From: Cucumis sativus | Taxonomy: Eukaryota; Streptophyta; Magnoliopsida; Cucurbitales; Cucurbitaceae | DNA length: 64,000 nucleotides | Direction: 5' to 3' | Assembly: GCF_000004075.3 (NCBI RefSeq) | Contig: NC_026656.2 | Coordinates: 19,478,607-19,542,606 of the forward strand | Part shown: positions 13,617 to 24,535 of the stretch, one piece after another | How positions within the stretch are numbered: the stretch's first letter is position 1 | Layout: each line of letters opens with the position of its first letter | The notes under the pieces: generated by a model | What the model was told of the DNA's origin: nothing | What the model saw: only the letters and a program-made list of their open reading frames with translations | The model's database searches: none | Position numbers and translations under genes: made by a program

Positions 13617-16600
13617 ATGGAACAGCCGCACTCTCATCAATCCCTCTTATCGCCGGAAACTTCATGCCCACCGGCCTCTTCTTCTTCCTCCTCCGCCCAC
13701 GATAATTCTACTGGCGCATGTGGAACCTGCCGCAAATGTGGCGGCCCTACCACTTTTGCACCGCCGCCTCCGTCTTGGTCCTCGGAAGTTCCACTGCCTC
13801 CAAACTATCGACCTATTAGAGCTCCGGCCATCAATCTCCCTCCGAATGAACAGTCTCGGCAAGCCATAATTCTTTCACCAGTTCCTCAATCGGAGAAGGT
13901 ACTTCCCGTTGCGCCTCCTTTTCTTTTTCAAGCTCCTTCCAAGAAAATCCAATCGCCCGACCATATCCGTAGCTTTAACGATTCTGATTCCGGCAAGAAT
14001 TTTCTAGGTTTTGTTGTTGCCCTCTCTGAATCCATGCGTGGCCACAAAATATCTGATCCTTGTCACGAATCGGACACAGTGAATAACATTATTTCAATTC
14101 TTCATACGTTGATTGATTGGGTTGATGAAATTCCTCCCACCGAGCAAGCAGCTCGATACGGCAATGTTTCGTACCGAACTTGGCATTCTCGCTTGGTCGA
14201 AAACAGCGAGGATTTCATGATACGGCTTCTTCCCGACGATTGGAGATCCGCCACTGTTGAATTAATCCCGTATTTTACTGATAGCTTCGGAAATTCGAGC
14301 CGTATCGATTATGGCACGGGTCACGAAACTAATTTCGCTGCCTGGTTGTATTGCTTGGCGCGGTTGGGGCTTATTAAAGAAGAAGATTATCATGCTGTTG
14401 TGGCTAGAGTGTTCGTTAAGTACCTTGAGTTAATGAGAAAGTTGCAATTGGTTTACAGTTTGGAGCCGGCGGGATCACACGGAGTTTGGGGTCTTGACGA
14501 CTACCATTTCTTACCTTTCATTTTCGGGTCCTCTCAATTGATTGACCACAAATATATGAAACCCAAATCTATTCACAATCCGGATATATTGGATAACTTT
14601 TCTTCTGAGTATCTCTATCTCTCATGTATTGCTTTCGTGAAGAAAGTGAAGAAGGGTCTGTTTGCAGAGCACTCTCCTTTACTGGATGATATCAGTGGGG
14701 TTCCTGCTTGGAAGAAGGTGAACAGCGGGTTGCTCAAAATGTATAAAGCGGAGGTGTTGGAGAAAGTTCCTATCATGCAACATTTTCTCTTCGGCTGGCT
14801 CATCAAATGGTATGACTCTCTGCTGCGTTTGTTTTCTTTTTTCCGTATCTTACTACATTGGATTCTGTTTATTTACACGAATAGAGACTTCATGCCAAAA
14901 AGTTGCTCTGTAGTCATATCTCAGTGGTACATTTTAGGGAAATTAAGGATTATCGTGAACTTTATGTTGTGCATTTGGTCGGATTTTGGAATTCATCGTT
15001 AGAGCACATTGATTAGGAAAACGGTACTCTTCATTGGAAATATGCATGTCTACGAGTTTGTGAATTCATAAACGTAACGAGTCATAGTATTGAATGACTG
15101 GAGCCCCTTCCTAGGCTAAGCGAGTGCTTTCTTGGGGCGTTTTTCTTATTCCTCGTGTATATTTGTTTTCTCTCTTAATTATAGTTGGCATTTTACCAAA
15201 AAAATAATAATATAAATTACTGGGATCTGTTTTTATTTCAAGAATAACCTCCATAGGTTTGATGTCCACTACTACTCCATTTCTTCATTTAGTTATACTA
15301 TTCAATATTCAACAAATAATATCTTTATATTTTGTCCCGTTTGTGTTTACTCAAGCTTTTAATTTAAAAATGGACTTGTATATCTTTAAAAAGTTTATGA
15401 AGATGGTTGAAGTATCCAGCAGCAGTACAAAGTAAGCCTGATCACAAATAGCGCTCCATTTTGTGAGATTAAAACGCGATGGAAACCACTAATGTAACCT
15501 AATTGTGATAAGCACCCAGGGTTGACTTGGTGGTCTATAAGGATTCATGTAAATAACAAAGACTTTGAAGTAATGAGTTCAAATCATTTTAACAAACCCT
15601 AAATCTTAGTGAGGTTTGGTCTTGTTGAGGTTCCATGTTCCTCTTTGGGCTTTACTATCGAAGGCCCTTGTAATTTTCTCCTAGGTTCCATGTTTCAATA
15701 TCTTACATAGTTGAAAATCCATTCTCTACTGGGGTTTCTGTGTGGGTTGGATTCAACAATATATGTGATATGGGAATTAATCATCTAACTTTTTGCTTTA
15801 ATGTTTTAATTCCTTAACCAGACGAACTATGCTCAAGGATCAATGGCTTTGTATTGTCTAAATTGCATACCTTTTCCCTTCCAACTCAGATTGTTAACTA
15901 TTTAAATTATATGTTTAAGTAAGCTTTAGCGTTGTCATGAATGAAAAGTTGATGCCTCCTGCCACATTTTCTTAAGTGATACTTTCGATGGAAAAGTGTG
16001 GGGAGGAAGTAAATGATCAGGGCTTAACTCTTAAAAGTAATTTTCTATTATTTATTTGGATATGGGTGGTAAAGTCTTTTGTCATAGTTTGTAATTTGTT
16101 TTGAAGTCAGCAAAAGAATGTGAGTTCAATTAGTTATTAGATTTTTTAAAGTGAACATGATAGTTATTTATCCCCCTAGTGAATGGAGGTGTGAGTTGGT
16201 CAACTTTGTAGTATTCTTTTGTCAGGATGTAGTCTATTTACTCCAAGACCTAAATTCTTTGGAGGTGTGAGCTTGTGAGATCTGTTTGGAGTAGTTTCTT
16301 TGAAACTTCTGGTCTTAAGCTTGCCCTTCACGAGTTACTAGTGGTATAATCGACGAGTTCCTCCTAAATTCGCCTTTTTGTGTAAAATGTTGGTTTTTAT
16401 GGCTTGTTAGCGCGTTCTACTTTGTGGGATCTTTGGGGAGAGAAGAATAGTAGAGCATTTAGGGGTTTGGTGAGGCATTCATCAGTTACTGAGTCCCTCA
16501 TTAGATTTCATATTCACTTTGGGCTTCAACTTCAAAGAGCTCTTGTAATTGTTCTATAGGTTATGTTTTGTCCAAATGGAGCCATTTCCTAGAGTAGGGT

Positions 16601-18841
16601 TTCCTTTCAAGGACCTGTTCTTTTGTATTCCCTTTATATTCTTTCACTTTTTTCTCAATGAAAGTGGTTTCATCTATTTAAAAAAATACTGGACTATGCT
16701 CTAGTTTTTTGTTTAAGACAACCCTAAATGTTTGGATCCTTGTATCCTTAACTGAACTCAAAAAAAAAAAAAAAAATCTATAGATCACTAGCTCCCACAT
16801 GAGGGTGGTTTTAAGTTTCCTCCTTGATCCTAGCAACGGGAGTACCAAGTGGGACTGCTGGTAATAACAATTCAGCTACTCTATGACTTCATCCTCACAA
16901 TTGTTAATTCAACATGTCAATCTGTCAATATATATCTGTTAATCGAAGAGTTTGACATCTTTGGAGCTTGCTCATTTTGTTGCATCTTTTTGGAACTCTC
17001 TTCACCGAAGCTTCTATAAGGATTCTGTATCTAGGGTTTTTTTTTTTTTTTTGTTATCACTGTTGACTTGGGTTAGACTTAGAGATCAGTGTAATTTAAT
17101 CTCTTTCTGACAGTGGTCATTCGAGTTTATCCATTGTCTCAGTATAATTCCCACCCTATCCTCTTGTCCCTTGTACTGATTTTCATCCTTGTTCCTGTTA
17201 TAAGTATGGAACAGAATCCTAGAATGGAAAAGGAGCTTTTTTTTTTTGGTACTGATCCTGAAGAAAATTCCTTTTGCCCCAGTTCTTACTTGCCTTCTAT
17301 TAAGATCCTAAACACAGTAAAGACCAAGGTAATAAACGGAACATTTTAAGGATAATCAGGGTGCTATTAAAATATTTACCTTTATCACTTGTAAAATTTG
17401 TTGCAGAATTCTCTTTTTCTTGTTCTATAATATTATTTTCTTAAATTGGACCAAGTCTATTTCCTCTAGTCTTCAAGTGTCTGAACGCCTAAATGACATT
17501 CTTCTATAAAATATTGGGATAAGAACAGTTGTTTTGGTGGTTCTCTGTGGAGCTTGATTCTTATTCATGGTGGTGAGATACTGGGGTTGGAGGTGAGAGA
17601 AAGTATAGATGAGGGCAAGATAAAAATAGAAGGAGGATAATAGTTCCTCTCCCTTTCAATCCCCAACCGTGAGCACTTCTGTCAGCCAATCATCAGTCTG
17701 ATTCAGGAGACTAGTCGAAATCCAAAAATTCCGTGAAGAAAGTTCCAACCTTTTTACTATTGGAGAAATCTATTGTAACCCCCTTGGTCTTGGGCTCTTG
17801 CCCCCATTTTGTACTTCCATACATCAATGAAAGATATTTCTTATTTAAAAAAGAAAAAAAGAACAGAAAGTTCCAAACCTTTTTTATGCAGAAGAGCGAT
17901 GATGGAAGTTCCTCCCCTTAGTTTTAGCAAAAAAACAATGAAGATGATCAAGAGTCTCCTTCCTTTACATATAAAGGCAGCTGAGTGAAGGGTGGACAGA
18001 GCCGCCTTGCAAACTTGATGCAACTTTTTCTGTGTCTTAGACTTCTATAAGCAAGAGCCCATAGAAACACCTTAACTTTCTTGGGAGACTTGAAATTCCA
18101 GATGGCCCCGACTAGAGGGGACTTGAAAGTGATTCGTGACTAAAACTAAAACAGATTGAATAAAAGACTAAGTTGCAAAGGATGCTCGTGTGTTCAGCAT
18201 CCAAATAATGTTTATCCGTGAAGTTTTGTAACTGATCAATATAAATCTTTTCCATGAGGCCAATCCAGCGTTGAATTTCTCCCTGGAAGAGGCCTCTACA
18301 AAAAAAGCAAGATCCCACCCATCATTATTCTCGCTGTTCTAGCAATTAGCGATAGTTGAAAATATCTGATAAGTCTTGTTCAAAAAGACTGAAGTCCCTA
18401 TACACTTACCAGCTTTGAACTTGGTGAATTTCAAGATGAACAGGAAGAGAGGTCCATTCCCATCTGATCTGTGGTAGCTATTTTCGTACTTGGAAGAGAT
18501 CTCTAACGATCTTGTCCTTCTCATTGGTTGCCCGATGGGAGCTTTCTGCCATTGTAAAGGAATTTTGACCTTATCTGAGATTTGATACCATAAAAACATA
18601 AATGCTGGGAAAGGGAAAACACTGTAGCAGCAGCAACATACTCTTGTTGATGCAAATAGAAAGGTAGCTGCTAGTAAGTAGTAGCTGGTAGCAGCAATAA
18701 GAAACAATATTAACAGCTCAAGTAAATTCATTTAACAAGAACCGATAGTTTGAAGTACTAAGTTTTCTGTTATTCTATTTTCAGTAATGACTAACGTTTT
18801 AATTTCTGATATTTTTCTTGCTTAATTCTGACAGGGAATAA
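13617..18841 (+). CDS. PTPA: Serine/threonine-protein phosphatase 2A activator (PTPA)
   Basis: PTPA is a peptidyl-prolyl isomerase-like chaperone that activates PP2A catalytic subunits using ATP-Mg. Exon 1 (13617-14809) encodes nearly all of the protein. A Pro/Ser-rich N-terminus with a CGTCRKCGG cluster near residues 35-45 is followed by the PTPA domain, with motifs DWVDEIPP, RYGNVSYRTWH, SRIDYGTGHE, EPAGSHGVWGLDDYHFLP and VPIMQHFLFG. Exon 1 ends in phase 2 (TG|gtatga). The next plausible acceptor, ctgacag|GGAATAA at 18835, completes Trp, adds Glu and stops, giving 399 aa ending IKWE. Plant PTPA proteins end this way as far as I recall. The final coding piece is thus 7 nt after a 4,025-bp intron full of LINE and SINE remains. 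Reading through the donor instead adds about 60 unrelated residues. Neighbour order (EXO then PTPA) matches Arabidopsis. Confidence 0.92.
15517..15600 (+). mobile_element. SINE-like (tRNA-derived) fragment in PTPA intron
   Basis: The stretch has an A-box-like GACTTGGTGGTCTA and, about 50 bp on, a B-box-like GAGTTCAAATC. This resembles a common plant SINE head with its Pol III promoter. It is partial, with no tail or target repeats found. Confidence 0.45.
15631..15684 (+). mobile_element. L1-type LINE ORF2 C-terminal scrap
   Basis: A short reading (FHVPLWALLSKALVIFS, then stop) matches the end of plant L1 ORF2 proteins and resembles the same region of the larger fragment ending at 16686. It directly follows the SINE-like piece. 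Only this scrap is recognisable. Confidence 0.5.
15838..16690 (+). mobile_element. 5'-truncated L1 LINE with poly-A end, in PTPA intron
   Basis: At 16422-16559 an open stretch reads LWDLWGERNSRAFRGL and ends with the typical L1 ORF2 C-terminus before a stop. A 3'UTR follows with CTCAATGAAAGTGG and a short poly-A near 16680-16686. The upstream ORF2 part is degraded. Candidate target-site repeats, 12 of 14 identical, lie at 15824-15837 and 16691-16704. The left boundary therefore rests on that pair and is tentative; the 3' end from about 16260 is well supported. Confidence 0.65.
17540..18610 (-). mobile_element. Degraded L1 LINE ORF2 remnant, reverse to PTPA
   Basis: On the minus strand one can read pieces of the end of L1 ORF2 in order. 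A stretch near 18340-18610 corresponds to the region after the reverse transcriptase. A NNDGWDLAF-like piece lies near 18300-18330. At 18110-17950 the zinc-finger region reads WNFKSPKKVKVFLWALAYRS, followed by an LDHL-like remnant. A WLTEVL piece lies near 17670-17700. Several frameshifts and stops separate the pieces, so this is old. A younger LINE end is inserted in it at 17757-17865. Confidence 0.7.
17757..17865 (+). mobile_element. Very short L1 3'-end insertion with target-site repeats
   Basis: About 109 bp carry a LINE 3' end (CATCAATGAAAG, then A-rich tail). They are flanked by near-identical repeats starting GAAAGTTCCAA at 17738-17756 and 17866-17885. The flanks belong to the older minus-strand LINE, so this is a LINE inside a LINE. 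The repeats differ by only one or two bases, suggesting a moderately young event. Confidence 0.75.
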
Positions 18842-20466
18842 AATGTGGACATCGTTTGTGCACATTTTCTATGGACTTCACACCACTCTGCTAACAAATT
18901 TTGTAGGATCATGGAACACGAGAAAGTATGTTCTTCTTTAACTCTCTTTTAACTTGTAGTCTTGGTTAAGTGCCCTTAAGTTTGATGAATCTAAATAAGA
19001 GAATTGAACGTTCAAAACTAGAATGTGGCATAGATATGAAAACGGAGATATTAATATTTAGAATATTTACATAACTGAAATTATTTCGTACCTTTTGTAT
19101 TGTTTTGTGCTTTTTCTTGTTGAATTGTTGTCTTGATGAACCGTTTCTTAATTAGGCAGAAATATGTCTAGACATCAAAGAATGTTTTTCTTAAATTTAG
19201 TCTATATTTAAAAGTTGGTTAAACTATATGTTTGGTCTTTCAACTTTTAAGTTCTTGTTTTAAATAGGTTTTCAAATTTTAGTTCTTGTCCACACATTTA
19301 AGAAAAAAAGTCACCATACCTATCTACTTTAAATTCAATTCTTTACGTGATGGATCAGTTATTATTGGAAATTTTGAATATTTAGATGCCAAATAGACAC
19401 TCTACTCTCCTCTCCCGTAAATGTTAGTAATCATAAAGGTCGAAAAATGTCTAAATAAAGAGACTAAACTGTTGTAGAGATTAAATTTCAAAATGTAATT
19501 CTGCTTTACGATCTATCCATATTTCGATTTTACTTCATGGAGATATTTTTCTGTTTCTTGAACATCTCATTTCCATACTCACTTACCTAAAATAACATAT
19601 ATTTTCTAAATTAATTTCAGATAAAAAGAACGTTAGAAAATTCTAATTATTCCTATAGATATTTTTGTAATTTTTTTTTCTAATATAGTTTTCTTATATT
19701 TTAAGTACTAGTTTATCGCTTCTCAAAAGGGAAAAAAAATTTGAAAACAATAATAATAGTTACTTGATCGATTCTTTTATTATTCATTATTTGAATGGTG
19801 GATAGGAAAAATAATTTTCAACTTTTTGGTTTAAATTTTATTTGTACACCACGTTGTAAAACACTTTTAGCTGTTAGGCTTTGAGTTAAATGATAAAAAG
19901 TGAGTTAAAATTAAGTTGTCTATACCTTTCAAAAATAATAATAGAACAACAAACTATTTACCCTTCATAAAAAAACCAACAAAAATCAATTACACTAGAC
20001 AAAAAAAATTGACAAAAAAAAGTTTAAATTTTAAAAAAGTTTTGAAGTGTAAATTTTGAAACCTATAACTTTAATATTTCAAAGCCTTAGAATTAAATAA
20101 AATTTAGTAAAACTTAAATTTAAAAGGATATTTTTAAAAGTAGAAAAAATTAATAAATTAACTAAAAGACAAAAGTTATTACACTGTAATAAATATTTTA
20201 TCTGATTTGGACAATTTCTCCACTTAAAAAAGTAATTTTCCTTTATTGATATTTGATAGTACAATGTGCTGTCAAAAAAGTTTCAAATGATTTAGATTGG
20301 CTTCCAAACAGTTGTATTCTTTGTTTTGTTGTTTTCGTTATTTGTTCTCTTTAAGCTGCATTTGTTATAACTTACAAGGAAGTTTCATTGCATTCAACCC
20401 CAACTTATCATTTAACAAATTCCTGATCGTTCTTTTAAAAAAAGTTATTTTAAATGATAAATATTT

Positions 20467-20495
20467 TTAAAATATTTATAAATTTAATAAAATAT
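20467..20495. repeat. Dispersed AT-rich repeat, copy 1
   Basis: These 29 bp are identical to 21571-21599 and sit in a longer similar context (AATATTTATAAATTTAATAA core). Probably part of a non-autonomous element family; class not determined. Confidence 0.6.
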
Positions 20496-21570
20496 TATAA
20501 TTTATTAGTAATAGATTAATATTTATATCTATTATGATACAAATAAATACATATAGTAATTTCTTTCTGTGTTTTATTTTATTTTTCATTATATGATTGA
20601 AGTAACTTGTAGAAATAAAAAAAGAAAAAAGAACTTTCAAAGCAGAAAATAGAAATATAATTCAATATATATTTAGAGGAATACAGATATTTGTAGTGTG
20701 AAAATAACAGAAGGCTATTTTGGCATGTTAGGATTGTACGACGATCCAACATCTTTGGATGTCTAGGACAATATATCACAACTCCACCTTCTTCTTTTTC
20801 TCTTTCAATTTTAGTCCCAACAATAATAATAGTTTGTGTAAACTATCTTTAGATAAAACTATGATAACAATAAGGAATCATATGAGATGTAGTTAATTTT
20901 ATAGAATTGAAACTGTCGACTATTATAATTAAAACTTTTATGAAGGTCCAAGTTGGAGGTTGGTCCTGGTATTGTAGACGTGTCATTTGACGAAGTCGTA
21001 TTCATTGGGCGAATTACCTTTTAAAAGAGGGATACATGTAGCATGTGAATTTAGTTCAATTATCTGTGTGGAGTTTCTTTTTCTTTTGTTTTTTTCAAAT
21101 TATTTGTGTACTGAATATTAGATGTTGTCTGAAGTTGAGTAAACCATCTTATATGAATAGCAACTTCAACGTGATAGTTCTTTTTTCTATAAAGTGTATG
21201 TATAATTTAAAAGGTTTCAAAGTTCAATTATAATTTGTGTTGTTATCATTCTCCTTTATAATTCAGAGAATCAAGAAAATGAAATTTTGTTGAAACTTTG
21301 AACCTAATCTTTTCACAATTAGCAAGAACATCTCCACTACTTGAGAAAAATAAAAGGGGATTGTTTGACATATGATAATTAATGCATGTGTTTAGATTTG
21401 TAGGATAATTAATTTTGAGAAGGTAAATGAATGAATGTGTTTGATTTACTAATTTTGTATATAAAAAGTACGACTAAATGATTCTTTTATCAAACCTAAG
21501 AGAACGAGTCATGGAAACAAATTACGTAGTTATAATTAAATTTAAAAATTTTATTTTAGTAGAAAGTCTT

Positions 21571-21599
21571 TTAAAATATTTATAAATTTAATAAAATAT
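21571..21599. repeat. Dispersed AT-rich repeat, copy 2
   Basis: Identical over 29 bp to 20467-20495. It is followed by TGTGTGATAATGTGATATG, which recalls the same family's inner part. A looser relative is seen near 58560-58730. Confidence 0.6.
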
Positions 21600-24460
21600 C
21601 ACAAACTATTTATGTGTGATAATGTGATATGCCAAAATAGATCATTACTTGTATATATCATAATATAATTAAATACAAATATCTTGGTTTATTATACTTC
21701 ATTGTGGATAGAATGTGTATTTGTTATATTTTGTAATTAATTTGATTCATTTTGTTATATTTGAAAATGACCATAAATTTTGATTATTTAATATATTGTT
21801 GTATTGATTAATATTGAATGAATTAAAATATGGATGAATGAATATTTTTAACTAAAATTTAATTAAACTATTTTATTTGATTAATAAAAATAAATGATTG
21901 TAATAATAAAATTTTGTAGGAAAATTATGAAAGATAGAAAATTGGATAAAATATTTATACTTTATAGAGCTTATTTATTTATTTATTTATGGAGTGTACG
22001 TATATATATTTTGAAAAAGAATTACAATGTGATAGCCACAAGGGAAAGGTAGATTTGGTATTTAACCACACACATGATAAAAAATCATATGATTTGAATA
22101 TTAAAGTTAATGACAAAAAATTGATACTGTTTATTGAGTAATCAGATGTTATTAATCTGTTAGATTAAGTATAATGAATAGCATCAGTATGATATGAACA
22201 TTAAAAAAATAATAATAATTTGAATTTTAAAAAGCGAAATATTATAATGAGGACTTAGAACAAAATGTTTGAAGGTAGAAGTTGTATTGTGGTTTATTAT
22301 TATGAAGAATGTGGCATATACGTGGATTGCACTTTCTCTTTCACTTATCATTTCATTTTGCCCTTCTACTCCACCAGTCCATCTGGCATATACTTTAATT
22401 TCCCTCAAACATCCATATCCCTATTAATGACTTTAATATATATATATATATAAGTAATATGTTTTCTTTCTTTCGTTTATTTATTTATTATTTTACCTAC
22501 TCTTTTTAATTAAAAACAAACAAAGAGTGGTGCCATTTTTTATTTTTATGTCTTTATTTTGATAAACATCTCATAAGTATTTATAAAACATTAAAAAAAA
22601 TTAGATTTTATTAATAAATATACTACTACAAGTTTCTATTAATATCATTAATAGAAATTTATCAATTTTTGTTACTATATTTTGAAAATAATTTTACTTT
22701 GAAATTAATGGATAGATTTGTTATAAAAAAAAAACTAAGAGATATTGGATTAATTATAATTACAGTGGCGTTGAATCTTTTAATCAACTTATAGTTTAAT
22801 CTTTGACTTCACTTTGAGTATTACTTTTATCCGTACGAACGAGAATACTTCTAATTCCTTTAGCATAAATACTTTTAAATGTGTCAAATCAAATGGCCAT
22901 TCTTATTCTTCTAAAAGTTTTTAATCTAATCTCTATAATTTGAACGTGTATTCTATATGGTCTAAAATATCAAATTTCAAATATATATTTAAGTTCTAGC
23001 TTTAATATTTGTTTGCCAATATAACAATATGTTATTTTAGGTATAGCTTTAGACAATATAATAATATTTGTATCTATCCAATTGTTAACCTACTTTTGCC
23101 AATATAATAATTATATTGGAAAGACAAAAATATGGTTTTGACAATGTTATTTGAAGTTTAAGATTTTGAGTTAATCATGGTTAAAGTAGTAATCTAAACA
23201 TTAAAATAAATTCAACTTTATCCAAATTTAATTTGCTCAGTGTTCATTTTAATTATGTATATATTTCCCTTTTGGGAGCAAATATTAACTTATGGGATAG
23301 TATGGTGGTTGGTAGGAGTTTACAAAAACGTCCCCCAACTACCACCATTTCTTTTCATAAAAAAGCACTAATAGATAGATGGATCCACTCAACCTAAACA
23401 AGTCAGGTTGTTTTCCAATTCATCTACAAATTATGTATAAACCAACCCAAAATGAATCATTATAAAATGGATATTTGTTATTAAGTTTTTGTAATATAAA
23501 ACTAATACCATTTCATTACAATTTTAAAAAAAATTAAGTTATTGATTCTTTTGGACCTTAGAAATTACATCTAGATTGTATAATTTTTTCAAATATTTCA
23601 ATGTCTCATATATTATATATTTTATTTCTTCCAATTTTGGTTCTTTCAAATTCTTACCTTCCATCTAAAATCCATTCACAGATTTAAATTAAGATATATC
23701 CAAATTTATTTGGTGCGACATTTAGTATAAGATTAAGAATATTTGAAAATTTATTAGGGTGTAATCACTACCAAAGGTCCAAAAAAGAATCAAATTTGTA
23801 GGATTGAGAAAATTTGTTTGAATGATTTTTTTTAAAGGCTATAGTTTTGTTTGACAAAAACTTATTAATTTTCGGAGTAAAATCTTACAAGTTAATGTTT
23901 TGTTTATTGTTTTATTACGTACATTATATACTCTTCATTTAAAGAAAAGTATCACTAGTTAAATTGTAGTTCAATTCGTGGATTATAAATTTTGAGTGAT
24001 GTTTAATAATATTATTAGAACATAGGATTAAACAATCATTTTTCATTCTCAAATAATGAACGTTGGTCTCGACGGTCTCACAAATTATTTATAGACGATC
24101 AAAGTAAGTATATTTTTTGTTAATTAATTTATTGCAAATAACTTATATATTTTTTAAATACAACCATTATTAAATAAGAAAACAAACAAACAGAGTTTTT
24201 AAAAATTTGTATTGTTTATTTCTAAAAATATTATAGAAATGTTAGGTAAAATTGTTGTTTAAATGATGTGCTTAAAGTTACATTGTTAGTTTAAACAAAT
24301 TGGGAGAACAACTACTAAATTACAAAATTCCAAATTACTTTTTTGTTCCGTTTCTCTTCTCCACGGCGTCTAATTTTTTCTCTTATTAAATAAATAATAA
24401 ACAAATAAATTGAAGCGTGGCTTCTCCCTCCCTCAACTTCCAAGCCTGTAATGGCGTCTC

Positions 24461-24468
24461 TATATAAA
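24461..24468 (+). promoter_or_regulatory. TATA box of DAHP synthase gene
   Basis: TATATAAA, 68-75 bp before the ATG, consistent with a short 5'UTR. Confidence 0.7.
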
Positions 24469-24535
24469 TCCATCTCTGCTCTGTTTTCCATTGCAGCGAA
24501 GAACGGCCACGGAAATCCCATAAGCAAAGTCAACA

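Larger units (their letters stand above)
18842..24460. other. Spacer between PTPA and DAHP synthase
   Basis: 5.6 kb of very AT-rich sequence. It starts with the PTPA 3'UTR. I see no gene. It contains at least three copies of an AT-rich dispersed repeat (around 20440-20560, 21560-21660 and 22560-22690) and a stretch near 19200-19400 of the common plant type with repeated 'aaacttt/ttcaactttt' phrases. Confidence 0.6.

Noticed and set aside
14810-15002. PTPA C-terminal extension read straight from exon 1
   Set aside because: The reading turns hydrophobic and unlike the family immediately after a consensus donor; splicing to 18835 gives the usual ending.
18339-18731. 130-codon minus-strand open frame in the PTPA intron
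   Set aside because: Part of it reads as the degraded L1 LINE ORF2 region; it is not a host gene.
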